NCBI RefSeq assembly: GCF_900129745.1
Contig: NZ_FQWS01000001.1
Coordinates: forward strand, 496,001-560,000
Source: Winogradskyella jejuensis
GTDB taxonomy: Bacteria; Bacteroidota; Bacteroidia; Flavobacteriales; Flavobacteriaceae
Length of the DNA stretch: 64,000 nt
Reading direction: 5' to 3'
Positions within the stretch are counted from its first letter, which is position 1. Each line of letters opens with the position of its first letter. The translations under genes and the position numbers were made by a program. Shown piece by piece: positions 16,289 to 24,821 of the stretch. The notes below the pieces were generated by a model. It was not told the DNA's origin. It worked only from the letters and a program-made list of their open reading frames with translations, and did no database searches.

Positions 16289-16579
16289 TTATTTATTACG
16301 CTTTACCGAACCCGCAAAATCCTCAACTTCATCACGGACTTTATTAAGTTCTTCATTGATACTCTGAGTCACTTCTGTATCGATGATACCGTTTTCTTTT
16401 GCACTTTTAGTCACTTCATGCTTAATATCATTAGTAGCGTCTTTTAGTGTACGCATACCCTTACCCAAACCACGAGCGATTTCAGGAATTTTATCAGCTC
16501 CAAAAACCATTACTACTATAAATAGAATAAAAATGATTTCTGTACCGCCAATGAATAATAATGTAGGTTGACTAAACAT
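16289..16579 (-). CDS. tatA: Twin-arginine translocase subunit TatA/TatE
   Basis: The pore-forming Tat subunit: a short N-terminal membrane helix (IIFILFIVVMVFGADKIPEI) followed by an amphipathic helix with the conserved FG-KIPEIARGLGKGMR, then a charged tail. I place the start at the ATG at 16579 (MFSQPTLLFIGG); an upstream in-frame ATG at 16603 would put extra polar residues in front and lies before a TATATTTG box. About 96 aa. No tatC neighbour is in the window. Confidence 0.9.
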   Translation of the reverse strand: MFSQPTLLFIGGTEIIFILFIVVMVFGADKIPEIARGLGKGMRTLKDATNDIKHEVTKSAKENGIIDTEVTQSINEELNKVRDEVEDFAGSVKRNK

Positions 16580-16706
16580 GTTACAAATATATGATGTTTG
16601 CAAGACTTCTTATATATCTAGCTTGGTATTTATTTATTAAGAGATACCGTCATTCGCTGGTATTAGTTTAACTAAACATTTTTCAAAATTGAAAAATGAG
16701 TTGCAC

Positions 16707-16736
16707 TAAAAAAGCCGACTCGTTAAAGTCGGCTTT
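16707..16736 (-). terminator. Rho-independent terminator of the M1 peptidase gene
   Basis: A 10-bp perfect stem AAAGCCGACT/AGTCGGCTTT with loop CGTTAA is followed, on the minus strand, by a T run. It sits 21 bp beyond the peptidase stop codon. Confidence 0.88.
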
Positions 16737-16756
16737 AAGTCTATAAAAACTTTCAA

Positions 16757-19048
16757 TTAGTCTTTAATCTTATTTTTAAACTGATTAAACTCGCTTTCTT
16801 TAACCTCTTTAGGCCATGAGTTGTTAGATGTATCTACATCTGCAGTTTCTAAATCTGGGTCAACTGCAATAGAAACGATTTCTTTATCACTTGCAATAGC
16901 TCGAGAAACTTCTTTATCATTAAGTCTCCAGATTTGTGCAGGGAATGTTTCTCTCTTCTTAGTTCCATCAGCATAAGTATACTCAACAATAATTGGCATT
17001 ACTAATCCTCCAGGTTTTTCATATGTTACTTGGTAGAAATACTTAGGAGACTTCATTTCCTTACGTTGTTCTGGAGTAAAATTATCCATAACAAACTCTT
17101 TGACTGTTGGCAAATCTGATAACTCACCAGCTTTTAAGGCTTCATCATAGCCATCTTTTCCTTCTTCAACAAAATATAATAAGTCAGCAGTATCCATATT
17201 GAAACGTTCTGCTATTTTCTTACCTTCTTCAGTTGGATTGGCAGTTATTGCATATTTCTTCACTTCTTTTATACCTATATCTGTATAATCAGTTGTGTAA
17301 AACCAACCTCTCCAAAACCAATCTAAATCTACAGCAGATGCATCTTCCATTGTACGGAAAAAATCTTCTGGTGTTGGGTGCTTAAACTTCCAACGGTTTG
17401 CATATTCTTTAAACGAATAGTCAAACAAATCGCGACCCATAATTGTTTCTCTTAAAATGTTTAGACCAGTTGCTGGTTTAGAGTAGGCATTACTTCCAAA
17501 TTGATAGGTATTCAAACCTTTTGTCATAATAGGCGCAATGAAATCTTGATTTCCGCCCATATATCTCACAATATTTTTAGCTGGTCCACGACGAGATGGA
17601 TATTTGGTTTGTCCTGGCGATAATGCAGCCGGATACCACTCACCAAAATCTTGCTCTGCTACGTATTGTACAAAAGTATTAAGACCTTCGTCCATCCATG
17701 TCCACTGACGCTCATCACTATTAACAATCATTGGAAACCAGTTATGACCAACCTCATGGATGATAACTCCCATCATACCAAACTTAACACGGTCAGAGTA
17801 AGTCCCATCTTTATTAGGACGGCCAAAATTGTAGCAAATCATAGGATACTCCATACCCATTGGTGCGTGAGCAGATATAGCTTTGTGGTAAGGATAATCA
17901 AACGTCATACGTGAGTAACTCTTTAAAGTACTCGCCACTACTTTTGTAGACCAATCTCCCCATAGTGGATTTCCTTCTTTAGAATACATAGACACTGCCA
18001 TGACGTCTTTCGTATCAAGCTTAACGGCCATCATATCCCAGATAAATTTTCGTGATGTCGCAAAACCAAAATCACGAACCATTTGTGCAGATAATTTCCA
18101 AGTCTTCTTGTCTTTACTCTTAGATTTTTCAGCTTTCTCAGCTTCCTCTTGTGTTACAATTAAAACAGGCTCATCATAAGATTTTTTTGCCTTTTTGTAA
18201 CGCTTCATCATTTCCTTGGTAAAAACTTCTTCTCTATTGGTCAAGTAACCCGTACCATCTAGGATATGGTCTGCAGGTACTGTAATATTTACATCGAAAT
18301 TACCAAACGGTAATGCAAATTCATCACGTCCCCAAAACTGAGAGTTTTGCCATCCTTCAACATCATTGTACACAGCCATACGCGGATAGAACTGTGCCAT
18401 AACGTAAATTCTGTTATCATTTTCTTCGAAATACTCATAACCAGAACGTCCACCATCTTTAACGTGGTCGTTAATATTGTACCACCACTTAATGTTAAAG
18501 ACAAACTTATCTCCTGTTTTCATTGCCTTTGGCAACTCTACACGCATCATGGTTCTGTTAATCGTGTGCGGTAATGGCTTGCCATTACTATCTGAAACTT
18601 CTTGGATATTAAAACCCCCATCAAAGCGCTCTTTTAGGTATGACCCTGCTGCTCTAGAAGGCGTTGTCGCTGGCCCAAATCCGCTACCATTTATTAATGG
18701 TGTTTTAGAGTCTCTTGCTCTCATGTTTTGGTCTAGCTGCACCCAAAGGTAAGTCAACTCATCTGGAGAATTATTTGTGTAGGTAATCGTTTCGTAACCA
18801 GATAATCTTGCTTTGTCATCGTCAATCTCGATGTCCATTTTATAATCCGCTTGTTGTTGGTAGTAAGCTGGACCTGGAGCTCCAGAACCTGTACGAAACA
18901 TGTTTGGAGTTGCAAATTCGTCGTATAACTGCTTGAATTTGTTTTGATTAGTGTGTCCTTGTGGTTTTTCTTTTTTTTCAGCATCCTGTGCGAATGCACC
19001 AGCTGAGACAAATAAAAGTCCTAGTAAGACGTGTTTAAAAATCTTCAT
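16757..19048 (-). CDS. M1-family zinc metallopeptidase, exported
   Basis: A 763-aa protein with a signal peptide (MKIFKHVLLGLLFVSAGAFA). The gluzincin motif HEVGHNW (His431, Glu432, His435) and the third ligand Glu454 in MDEGLNTF are present. The exopeptidase motif, usually GAMEN, reads GMEYP around residues 398-402. A charged Lys/Glu insert sits near residues 300-315. It probably trims peptides in the periplasm or at the outer membrane. The four genes upstream on the same strand are close together and may form an operon with it, although the 65-bp gap to the next gene could hold its own promoter. It ends in a terminator. Confidence 0.93.
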   Translation of the reverse strand: MKIFKHVLLGLLFVSAGAFAQDAEKKEKPQGHTNQNKFKQLYDEFATPNMFRTGSGAPGPAYYQQQADYKMDIEIDDDKARLSGYETITYTNNSPDELTYLWVQLDQNMRARDSKTPLINGSGFGPATTPSRAAGSYLKERFDGGFNIQEVSDSNGKPLPHTINRTMMRVELPKAMKTGDKFVFNIKWWYNINDHVKDGGRSGYEYFEENDNRIYVMAQFYPRMAVYNDVEGWQNSQFWGRDEFALPFGNFDVNITVPADHILDGTGYLTNREEVFTKEMMKRYKKAKKSYDEPVLIVTQEEAEKAEKSKSKDKKTWKLSAQMVRDFGFATSRKFIWDMMAVKLDTKDVMAVSMYSKEGNPLWGDWSTKVVASTLKSYSRMTFDYPYHKAISAHAPMGMEYPMICYNFGRPNKDGTYSDRVKFGMMGVIIHEVGHNWFPMIVNSDERQWTWMDEGLNTFVQYVAEQDFGEWYPAALSPGQTKYPSRRGPAKNIVRYMGGNQDFIAPIMTKGLNTYQFGSNAYSKPATGLNILRETIMGRDLFDYSFKEYANRWKFKHPTPEDFFRTMEDASAVDLDWFWRGWFYTTDYTDIGIKEVKKYAITANPTEEGKKIAERFNMDTADLLYFVEEGKDGYDEALKAGELSDLPTVKEFVMDNFTPEQRKEMKSPKYFYQVTYEKPGGLVMPIIVEYTYADGTKKRETFPAQIWRLNDKEVSRAIASDKEIVSIAVDPDLETADVDTSNNSWPKEVKESEFNQFKNKIKD

Positions 19049-19113
19049 AATAAGGGTTTGGTGTATTAAAAATGATGCCTAAAGTAGGAAAAATGAAGAT
19101 ATTTTAACACAAA

Positions 19114-19623
19114 TTAGTCAAAGTTTAACACGGCTTTGTTATTCTCTGGAATAAGAATAAAGCTTTTGTCGTTACCGTTAATTTTGGTGCGAAGGATATT
19201 TTGCTGTTTTGGATAGATATCGAATAAGACTTCGTTCTTTACTTCCATAGTCTTAATAGCCTCAACATTCTCGATTTCTAGATAGCAATACACAATATCA
19301 TCTTTGTATTCTTTTCCTAAAAAATTAAACTCGACATCGGCAGTATTAACCTTAATATCTAGTTTGAATTTGAGGTATTTCTCGATATATACATCTACCA
19401 TTTTAGATTCATCCTTAATGGCTAATGTGATGTTTTCGTCATAACGTTCTCTGATTAATTTTTCGAAATCGTCAATAAATATTTGACTAATAATCTGAAG
19501 AGATTTTTCTTCCTTTACATATTCCATCTTTGTGACACTCACATAATATTCGTGGCTATTTGAAGCCGAACTCAACATGAAAACGAGTACTAAAAGTGTA
19601 ATTATGTATTTGATTTTTTTCAT
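19114..19623 (-). CDS. DUF6702-like exported protein
   Basis: I chose the ATG at 19623 (MKKIKYIITLLVLVFMLSSA), which gives a normal Sec signal peptide; an in-frame ATG six codons upstream would only add a polar stretch. The mature part starts with HEYYVSVTKMEYVKE and is about 150 residues of beta strands, matching the DUF6702 family often found next to M1 peptidases in Bacteroidota. No catalytic residues are visible. The function is unknown. It lies 43 bp after the carboxypeptidase-regulatory-domain gene cluster and 65 bp before the M1 peptidase. Confidence 0.8.
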   Translation of the reverse strand: MKKIKYIITLLVLVFMLSSASNSHEYYVSVTKMEYVKEEKSLQIISQIFIDDFEKLIRERYDENITLAIKDESKMVDVYIEKYLKFKLDIKVNTADVEFNFLGKEYKDDIVYCYLEIENVEAIKTMEVKNEVLFDIYPKQQNILRTKINGNDKSFILIPENNKAVLNFD

Positions 19624-19666
19624 TCTATAGTGTGACTGCATTCTAATAAGACAAAACCTATGCCAA

Positions 19667-20449
19667 CTAGTTCTTATCTGAATTTAAATTTTGCTGATAA
19701 GTTGATAATTTTTCCTTTAAGAATGGGATAACTTCAGAAGGGTCGTTCTGCTCACAAATATTCTTAAATTTCAAGTCATCCATACAAAAGTAGAAATAAT
19801 CCGCCTTTTGGGCTTCAGTAAATTCTATATTTTTAAACAAACTCTCTGAGTAAAATTCCCTCATTCGCTTCATACATTTATCTTTTTCGCTCAACTCTAC
19901 TTGCGCTCTCAGACGTTTTGTACGACCACTAATTCGATTTAATAGTTTATGAAAATTAACCCCAAGACCCGTATATATTGGCCCGCCTCCATCTGCATCA
20001 GCCAATTTGCGTTCTTCAATGGTTTTTGGCTTCCCTGTATAACCAGGTATACCCAAATCGTAAAAATTAACTTCTTCTTTAAGCTCCACATTACCAATAT
20101 CAGAGCCAATATTACCTGTTAGAACTTTTCCCACTACCACCTCATCTAGCTCATTAACTTTCTCCTCTAAAAACACACGAAGATTGCCTTCTGAAATTGT
20201 TTTATAAGTAACCAACACTTCTTTGATTTTATATTTTAAACCAGAAAACACTAATGTATCTTTTGCTTTTACCTTAATTACAAAGCTACCATCTGTATCG
20301 GTAACCGTATACTTTACCGAAGATTTATTAAGCACATGTATGCCTTCTACTTCATCATTAGCAATTACAATACCTCTGAGGTTTTGTAACTGTGCTTTAG
20401 CTAAAAGACTAGAGAATAACAATAATAATAGACTAATCTTTTTTATCAT
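19667..20449 (-). CDS. Carboxypeptidase-regulatory-like domain protein, tandem paralogue 3
   Basis: A signal peptide (ending LLAKAQ) is followed by a CarboxypepD_reg-like beta sandwich (LRGIVIANDEVEGIHVLNKSS, TDTDGSFVIKV, LVFSGLKYKIKEV) and then LDEVVVGKVLTGNIG, which resembles the segment before the TonB box and plug of SusC proteins. No plug or barrel follows; instead there is NFYDLGIPGYTGK with ERKLA and a GGG stretch, shared with its neighbour, and a helical C-terminus. It overlaps the upstream paralogue by 17 bp. Function unknown; presumably periplasmic. Confidence 0.82.
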   Translation of the reverse strand: MIKKISLLLLLFSSLLAKAQLQNLRGIVIANDEVEGIHVLNKSSVKYTVTDTDGSFVIKVKAKDTLVFSGLKYKIKEVLVTYKTISEGNLRVFLEEKVNELDEVVVGKVLTGNIGSDIGNVELKEEVNFYDLGIPGYTGKPKTIEERKLADADGGGPIYTGLGVNFHKLLNRISGRTKRLRAQVELSEKDKCMKRMREFYSESLFKNIEFTEAQKADYFYFCMDDLKFKNICEQNDPSEVIPFLKEKLSTYQQNLNSDKN

Positions 20450-21209
20450 CTAAAGTTAATTGAGTTTTAAACAATTGCAGTTCTTCTTTTAGGAATGTTA
20501 TTGGATATAACACATTATTGGCATTACAAGCTTCGTCAAGTTTTTCACTATCCATGATAAAGTTAAAGAATCTATTCTGTAGTACCTCAGAAAGATTCTC
20601 TTCTTCGAAAATTAAATCTTTGTAAGATGATTTTAAGCGCTCAACACATATAATGCTTTTATCTAGTTTTACTCTTTCTTTAAGTTCTTTTGTTCTACCA
20701 GTTATTACGTTGATAATTGCTATTAAAGGAATACCTCCTCCTGAAGTTGCAGCAGCTAATTTTCGTTCACTAAGCGTTTTTTGCTTACCCGTGTAACCAG
20801 GAATACCCAAATCGTAAAAATTTATAGGTACTTCTATTTCTTGATTCTTTAAATCAGATTCTATATTACCAGTCAGTATTTTACCAACTACAACTTGGTC
20901 TAACTGTGTTACATTTTCTTCAAGTGACAACTCTAAATTATTAGTAAAAATGATGGATTGGGTAATCACGATTTCTTTGGCTTTATATTTTACTCCAGAG
21001 AAAGTCAACGTATCATTTGTCTTAACAGGGATTACAAAACTCCCATCTTTATTAGTAACTGTATATTTTAATGCTGTTTTATTTAAGATATGGATTCCTT
21101 CTACCTCACTGTTATTGATGATTTTACCTTTTAAATTTTGGAGTTGAGCTGAAACGGAAACACATAAGAATACAGTGGAAATCCAAATTAGTAAAATCTT
21201 TATTTTCAA
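20433..21209 (-). CDS. Carboxypeptidase-regulatory-like domain protein, tandem paralogue 2
   Basis: It is closely related to the gene downstream: signal peptide ending in SVSAQ, regulatory-domain sandwich with LKGKIINNSEVEGIHILNKT and TNKDGSFVIPV, the LDQVVVGKILTGNIE segment, then NFYDLGIPGYTGK, ERKLAAATSGGG and a helical tail. The two share roughly half of their residues over the first 160 positions and then diverge. It overlaps paralogue 1 by 4 bp and paralogue 3 by 17 bp, so the three are translated from one message. Function unknown. Confidence 0.82.
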   Translation of the reverse strand: MKIKILLIWISTVFLCVSVSAQLQNLKGKIINNSEVEGIHILNKTALKYTVTNKDGSFVIPVKTNDTLTFSGVKYKAKEIVITQSIIFTNNLELSLEENVTQLDQVVVGKILTGNIESDLKNQEIEVPINFYDLGIPGYTGKQKTLSERKLAAATSGGGIPLIAIINVITGRTKELKERVKLDKSIICVERLKSSYKDLIFEEENLSEVLQNRFFNFIMDSEKLDEACNANNVLYPITFLKEELQLFKTQLTLDDKKD

Positions 21210-22009
21210 TTTTTTAATTTGAGAAAGCGCTTGCTTTGTTTGTGAAGATGACCTATTAGGTACATTTCGTTCTTTTTCATAAGTAAAGATTCTTTATAAC
21301 CTTCTCTTTCTACAAAAAGAATAAATGCCTCTGCTAAATCTAGAGGAATTTCAAAATTCTCATTTAGGTATTCGGAATCATAACGTTTAAACAAAGGACT
21401 CTGTCTAGCTTGAAATTCTTCTAAAGCATTGACTTTCTTTTTTTTGTCTTTAGGGAAAACTTCTTTGAAAATATTAACAAAATTAAGCCCATTTCTAAAA
21501 CGATTTTCATCCAGCAAAGGGTCGTCAATTTTTGTTTTATTATCTGCCGAAAATTTGTAGTCGTCAAAGTCTTCTTCGCCTTTATATATCTCAGACATTT
21601 CAACATTATACGTTCTTACGGCTTCGACATCTACATTCAAATTCCCTGATAAATCGTAAGGTAAAACAATAACTTCATCTAACTTATTAACCTCTTCTAC
21701 TAGACGAACAGATACTTGGCGTGACTTAATAATACGCTCATCTATTCGTATGGTAAAATCCTGAAATTGCAATGCTCCAAAAGCAATAACATCATTCTCG
21801 GCTACAAAAATTTTGAAGGCACCATTCTCATCTGTTATCGTTCCTTTATTAGAACTTTGGTTATATACAGTTATTCCTTCTTTGTCTTCTACTTCTACAT
21901 TAATGCGCCCATTAATCTCTACACGCTCAACATCCTGAGCTAAAGCAGAAAAAAACGCGCCTAAAAAAGCTAAGAGAAAAAAAACGGTTTTGGATGGTTG
22001 GCTTTTCAT
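21206..22009 (-). CDS. Carboxypeptidase-regulatory-like domain protein, tandem paralogue 1
   Basis: The first of three overlapping genes. It has a signal peptide (cleaved after SALA), the regulatory domain (INGRINVEVEDKEGITVYNQSS, TDENGAFKIFV) and the same VNKLDEVIVLPYDLSGNL segment, but lacks the YDLGIPGYTGK block of the other two; its C-terminal half is a charged helical region ending in basic residues. It is the most diverged copy. The 267-aa length equals that of its neighbours. It probably lies at the head of the minus-strand operon, with 131 bp to the divergent pepE gene. Confidence 0.82.
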   Translation of the reverse strand: MKSQPSKTVFFLLAFLGAFFSALAQDVERVEINGRINVEVEDKEGITVYNQSSNKGTITDENGAFKIFVAENDVIAFGALQFQDFTIRIDERIIKSRQVSVRLVEEVNKLDEVIVLPYDLSGNLNVDVEAVRTYNVEMSEIYKGEEDFDDYKFSADNKTKIDDPLLDENRFRNGLNFVNIFKEVFPKDKKKKVNALEEFQARQSPLFKRYDSEYLNENFEIPLDLAEAFILFVEREGYKESLLMKKNEMYLIGHLHKQSKRFLKLKN

Positions 22010-22140
22010 AATAGTAAATGTCGTAGTAGTATTCTTAAAAATATAATAAGCCTCTTGTAAAGTTTTGTTAAATCATAAAATAAGAATCTAATAAATTGCT
22101 CTATTTTTACTCCGATAAACCGAACTAAAACCTTAATGTT

Positions 22141-22848
22141 TTGAAATCAGCAATTATAGCAAGTACTTCTACAATTCATGGAAGCGGTTATTTAGAATAC
22201 CTCACAAACACTTTAAAAGACCACTTTAATAGAGTTGATGAAATCGTATTCATTCCCTATGCTAGACCAAGCGGTATATCTCATGATGAATATACAAAAA
22301 TTGCTTCAAAAGCTTTTTTGAAATTAGACAAAAAAGTGATTGGAATACATGAATTTAATAACCCAGCTGAAGCTATGTTAAATGCAAAAGGAATTTTTAC
22401 TGGCGGTGGTAATACCTTTGTTTTGGTAAATCAACTGTATAAAAACAAATTAATTGAGCCCTTAAAAGAGGTTATAGAAAACGGAACACCATATTTAGGC
22501 ACAAGCGCTGGTAGCAATATTTGTGGTCTTACTATGAATACCACTAACGATATGCCAATTGTATATCCTCCCAGCTTTAAAACTCTAGGCATTGTACCTT
22601 TTAATATTAATCCGCATTACTTAGATTCCATTGAAGGAAGCACACATATGGGAGAAACTAGAGAAACTCGGATTAAAGAGTTTCATAAATTCAACACACA
22701 ACCTGTCATTGGCTTAAGAGAAGGCAGCTGGATTGAAGTTAAAGGTAAAACCATGTTCTTAAGAGGTGAATTAGATGCTAGAATTTTTACTTACAATGAA
22801 GCGCCATATGAAATTAAAACCAATACTGACTTAGAATTTTTGAAGTAA
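22141..22848 (+). CDS. pepE: Dipeptidase E (peptidase S51, alpha-aspartyl dipeptidase)
   Basis: PepE hydrolyses dipeptides with N-terminal aspartate. The class-I glutamine-amidotransferase-like fold is seen with GIFTGGGNTFVLV and the nucleophile Ser in YLGTSAGSNI, followed by the INPHYLD segment with the catalytic His. Length (235 aa) is normal. The start is a TTG (TTG AAA TCA GCA); the nearby ATG at 22136 is out of frame and stops at once. It is transcribed divergently from the regulatory-domain operon. Confidence 0.93.
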   Translation: MKSAIIASTSTIHGSGYLEYLTNTLKDHFNRVDEIVFIPYARPSGISHDEYTKIASKAFLKLDKKVIGIHEFNNPAEAMLNAKGIFTGGGNTFVLVNQLYKNKLIEPLKEVIENGTPYLGTSAGSNICGLTMNTTNDMPIVYPPSFKTLGIVPFNINPHYLDSIEGSTHMGETRETRIKEFHKFNTQPVIGLREGSWIEVKGKTMFLRGELDARIFTYNEAPYEIKTNTDLEFLK

Positions 22849-23274
22849 TTATAAGTGCTTAAAGAAATGGTAACCCCATATTTCCATACCTTCATTATAG
22901 TAAAACTTATGTGAAGGGTAATTATTTACATAGGTATTGAGCTCCATAGAATTACACCCCTTAGAAATGCAATAATTGTTAATCCATTGCATAAATTTTT
23001 TACCCAAACCTTGGCTTCTGTAATCTTCTGAAATGTACACATGGTCTAGCTCTACAGACTTACCTGCATAATGCCTTGTGCAAAACCAGAGTCCTGTAAC
23101 ACCTACAATTTTGTCATCGTCATAAATTACAGCACATTCATAGTTTTGCTTTACCATCTCATTGAATCTATCTTTTAACATAGCTCTAGAAATGCGTCCT
23201 TGATTTAATTTAAAAACCAGAGGAATGACATCAGATATCTTTTCACTAGAAATTATTCGAAATGTAAAATTCAT
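22849..23274 (-). CDS. GNAT-family N-acetyltransferase
   Basis: A 141-residue GNAT fold: strand/helix pairs leading to VELDHVYISEDYRSQGLGKKFMQWI, in which RSQGLGK is the acetyl-CoA pyrophosphate loop, and ending with NNYPSHKFYYNEGMEIWGYHF, typical of the C-terminal strands. The substrate cannot be told from the sequence. I prefer the ATG at 23274 to the TTG two codons upstream. Its stop codon abuts the end of pepE (convergent). Confidence 0.87.
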   Translation of the reverse strand: MNFTFRIISSEKISDVIPLVFKLNQGRISRAMLKDRFNEMVKQNYECAVIYDDDKIVGVTGLWFCTRHYAGKSVELDHVYISEDYRSQGLGKKFMQWINNYCISKGCNSMELNTYVNNYPSHKFYYNEGMEIWGYHFFKHL

Positions 23275-23352
23275 AATCAAAATAGCTAATTAACGATTTT
23301 CTAAAAATAAATGAACTTTTCGTATTTTAGAAAACTAAATTATGTGGAAATT

Positions 23353-24120
23353 ATGAGAAGAGGAAATTTTAAAGTAAGATTACTCATTGGTGTGGTAGTC
23401 GTTGCTTTTGCATTTATTAGACGTTGCAGCCAACAGGAAACCAATCCATATACAGGTCGTGTACAAGCAATATCACTTTCGCCAGAACAAGAAATTGCAA
23501 TAGGTTTACAAAGTGCTCCAGGTATGGCTCAACAACATGGCGGCTTACATCCAGATAATCGTTATCAAGCTTTAGTAGATAATGTAGGGCAAAAATTAGT
23601 AAACAATAGCATTGCAAAAAACACACCTTATAAATACGATTTTCATCTCTTGGCAGACGACAAAACTATAAATGCTTTTGCTCTTCCCGGTGGACAATGT
23701 TTCATAACTTATGCGCTTTTTTCTAAACTACAAAACGAAGACCAATTGGCTGGTGTTTTAGGTCATGAAATTGGTCACGTTTTAGGAAAACATTCTAATG
23801 AACGTATTACAGATTCAAAATTTTGGCAAACCTTAGTTATGGGCGCTTCAGCCATAGATTTTGGAGCTGTAGCTCAACAGTATGGGCAAGGAAAACTTTT
23901 AGCCAACGGACGTGATGATGAGCTAGAAAGTGATGAGCTTGGTGTTTTATTTATGATAAAAGCGGGTTATAATCCAGAGGAAATGATTGGCGTCATGCAA
24001 ATTCTAAAAAATGCCGCTGGTCCAAATAGAGTACCAGAATTTCAGAGTACACATCCAGACCCAGAAAATAGAATAGAAAAAATTAGAGAAGCCATTTCTA
24101 AATACAAAAAAGCATCCTAA
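23353..24120 (+). CDS. M48-family metallopeptidase (Oma1/HtpX-like), membrane-anchored
   Basis: The zinc motif HEIGHVLGKH and the distal ligand in DDELESDELGVLFM identify an M48 peptidase. The N-terminus MRRGNFKVRLLIGVVVVAFAFI is a membrane anchor or signal followed by Arg-Arg-Cys, so the domain faces the periplasm. I chose the ATG at 23353 because the basic MRRGNFK start is usual for this group; an ATG 14 codons upstream is in frame. Likely role: envelope protein quality control. The stop codon lies inside the terminator stem. Confidence 0.9.
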   Translation: MRRGNFKVRLLIGVVVVAFAFIRRCSQQETNPYTGRVQAISLSPEQEIAIGLQSAPGMAQQHGGLHPDNRYQALVDNVGQKLVNNSIAKNTPYKYDFHLLADDKTINAFALPGGQCFITYALFSKLQNEDQLAGVLGHEIGHVLGKHSNERITDSKFWQTLVMGASAIDFGAVAQQYGQGKLLANGRDDELESDELGVLFMIKAGYNPEEMIGVMQILKNAAGPNRVPEFQSTHPDPENRIEKIREAISKYKKAS

Positions 24121-24137
24121 TAAGAATGCTTTTTTAC
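24106..24137 (+). terminator. Rho-independent terminator of the M48 gene, overlapping its stop codon
   Basis: Stem AAAAAAGCAT/ATGCTTTTTT with a 10-nt loop holding the TAA stop codon, followed by T residues. Confidence 0.8.
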
Positions 24138-24174
24138 ACTAACTAACTCAAATAATTGCTTTAGAATAAGCAGA

Positions 24175-24561
24175 TTATTTCTTAAAACGCTTTAGAAACT
24201 GTGCTGCTTCTTTAGCATTTGTTTTTTCGGCATGTCTTAGAGCCGTTAAACCTTTATCACATGTGGTGTGTATTTCAGAACCAGATGTAATTAAAACCTT
24301 AATAACGTCTACTCTATTGAATCTCGCTGCGTAATGTATAGGAAGCATTCCGTTAGATTTTACATTAACATCTACGCCGTTTTGCAATAGTTGTTTTACT
24401 TTTTCTACATCGCCTTTGGCAGCAGCTGTGCATAACGCACTAACTTCAATCGTATTCTCTACGATAGTTAAAGATTCTGGTAAATTTTCGAAATTTGAAG
24501 CGTTAACTGTTGGTAATGATAAACATAACGCTAAGGCTAATACTGTTACAGATTTTTTCAT
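24175..24561 (-). CDS. Exported ankyrin-repeat protein
   Basis: A signal peptide (MKKSVTVLALALCLSLPTVNA) precedes three ankyrin repeats, recognisable as LCTAAAKGDVEKVKQLLQNG, then MLPIHYAARFNRVDVIKVL, then KGLTALRHAEKTNAKEAAQFL. The mature protein is only about 105 aa. Such proteins are protein-protein binding modules in the periplasm; the partner is unknown. It stands alone between the M48 gene (convergent) and gpmI (divergent). Confidence 0.87.
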   Translation of the reverse strand: MKKSVTVLALALCLSLPTVNASNFENLPESLTIVENTIEVSALCTAAAKGDVEKVKQLLQNGVDVNVKSNGMLPIHYAARFNRVDVIKVLITSGSEIHTTCDKGLTALRHAEKTNAKEAAQFLKRFKK

Positions 24562-24771
24562 GATGAATGTTTTTTGATTGATAAATGATTTATTGATATA
24601 CTAAAGAGACGATTAATTTTTCGGTCTGTTACATCATAAAAACATAAATAACAGTTCTTTAACGCTTTGTAAACAAATATGTTAAGGTCTTCACAATTAA
24701 CTTAAACCACACAATATTCTACTTTCAAGAAGATTAAAAAAAGATAAAATGAAATTTTTCTGAAGATGAAA

Positions 24772-24801
24772 TTTGATATCCTTCCGTAAGTATTATCTTT
24801 G
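24772..24801 (+). promoter_or_regulatory. Promoter of gpmI (TTTG-N18-TATCTTTG)
   Basis: Both elements of the Bacteroidota vegetative consensus are present: TTTG at 24772-24775 and TATCTTTG at 24794-24801, 18 bp apart and 20 bp before the start codon. Confidence 0.7.
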
Positions 24802-24821
24802 ATATTCACTAACAAATTACC

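Noticed and set aside
16584..16591. TATATTTG on the minus strand as the tatA promoter
   Set aside because: It ends only 5 bp before the chosen ATG, so the message would be almost leaderless, and no -33 element is present.
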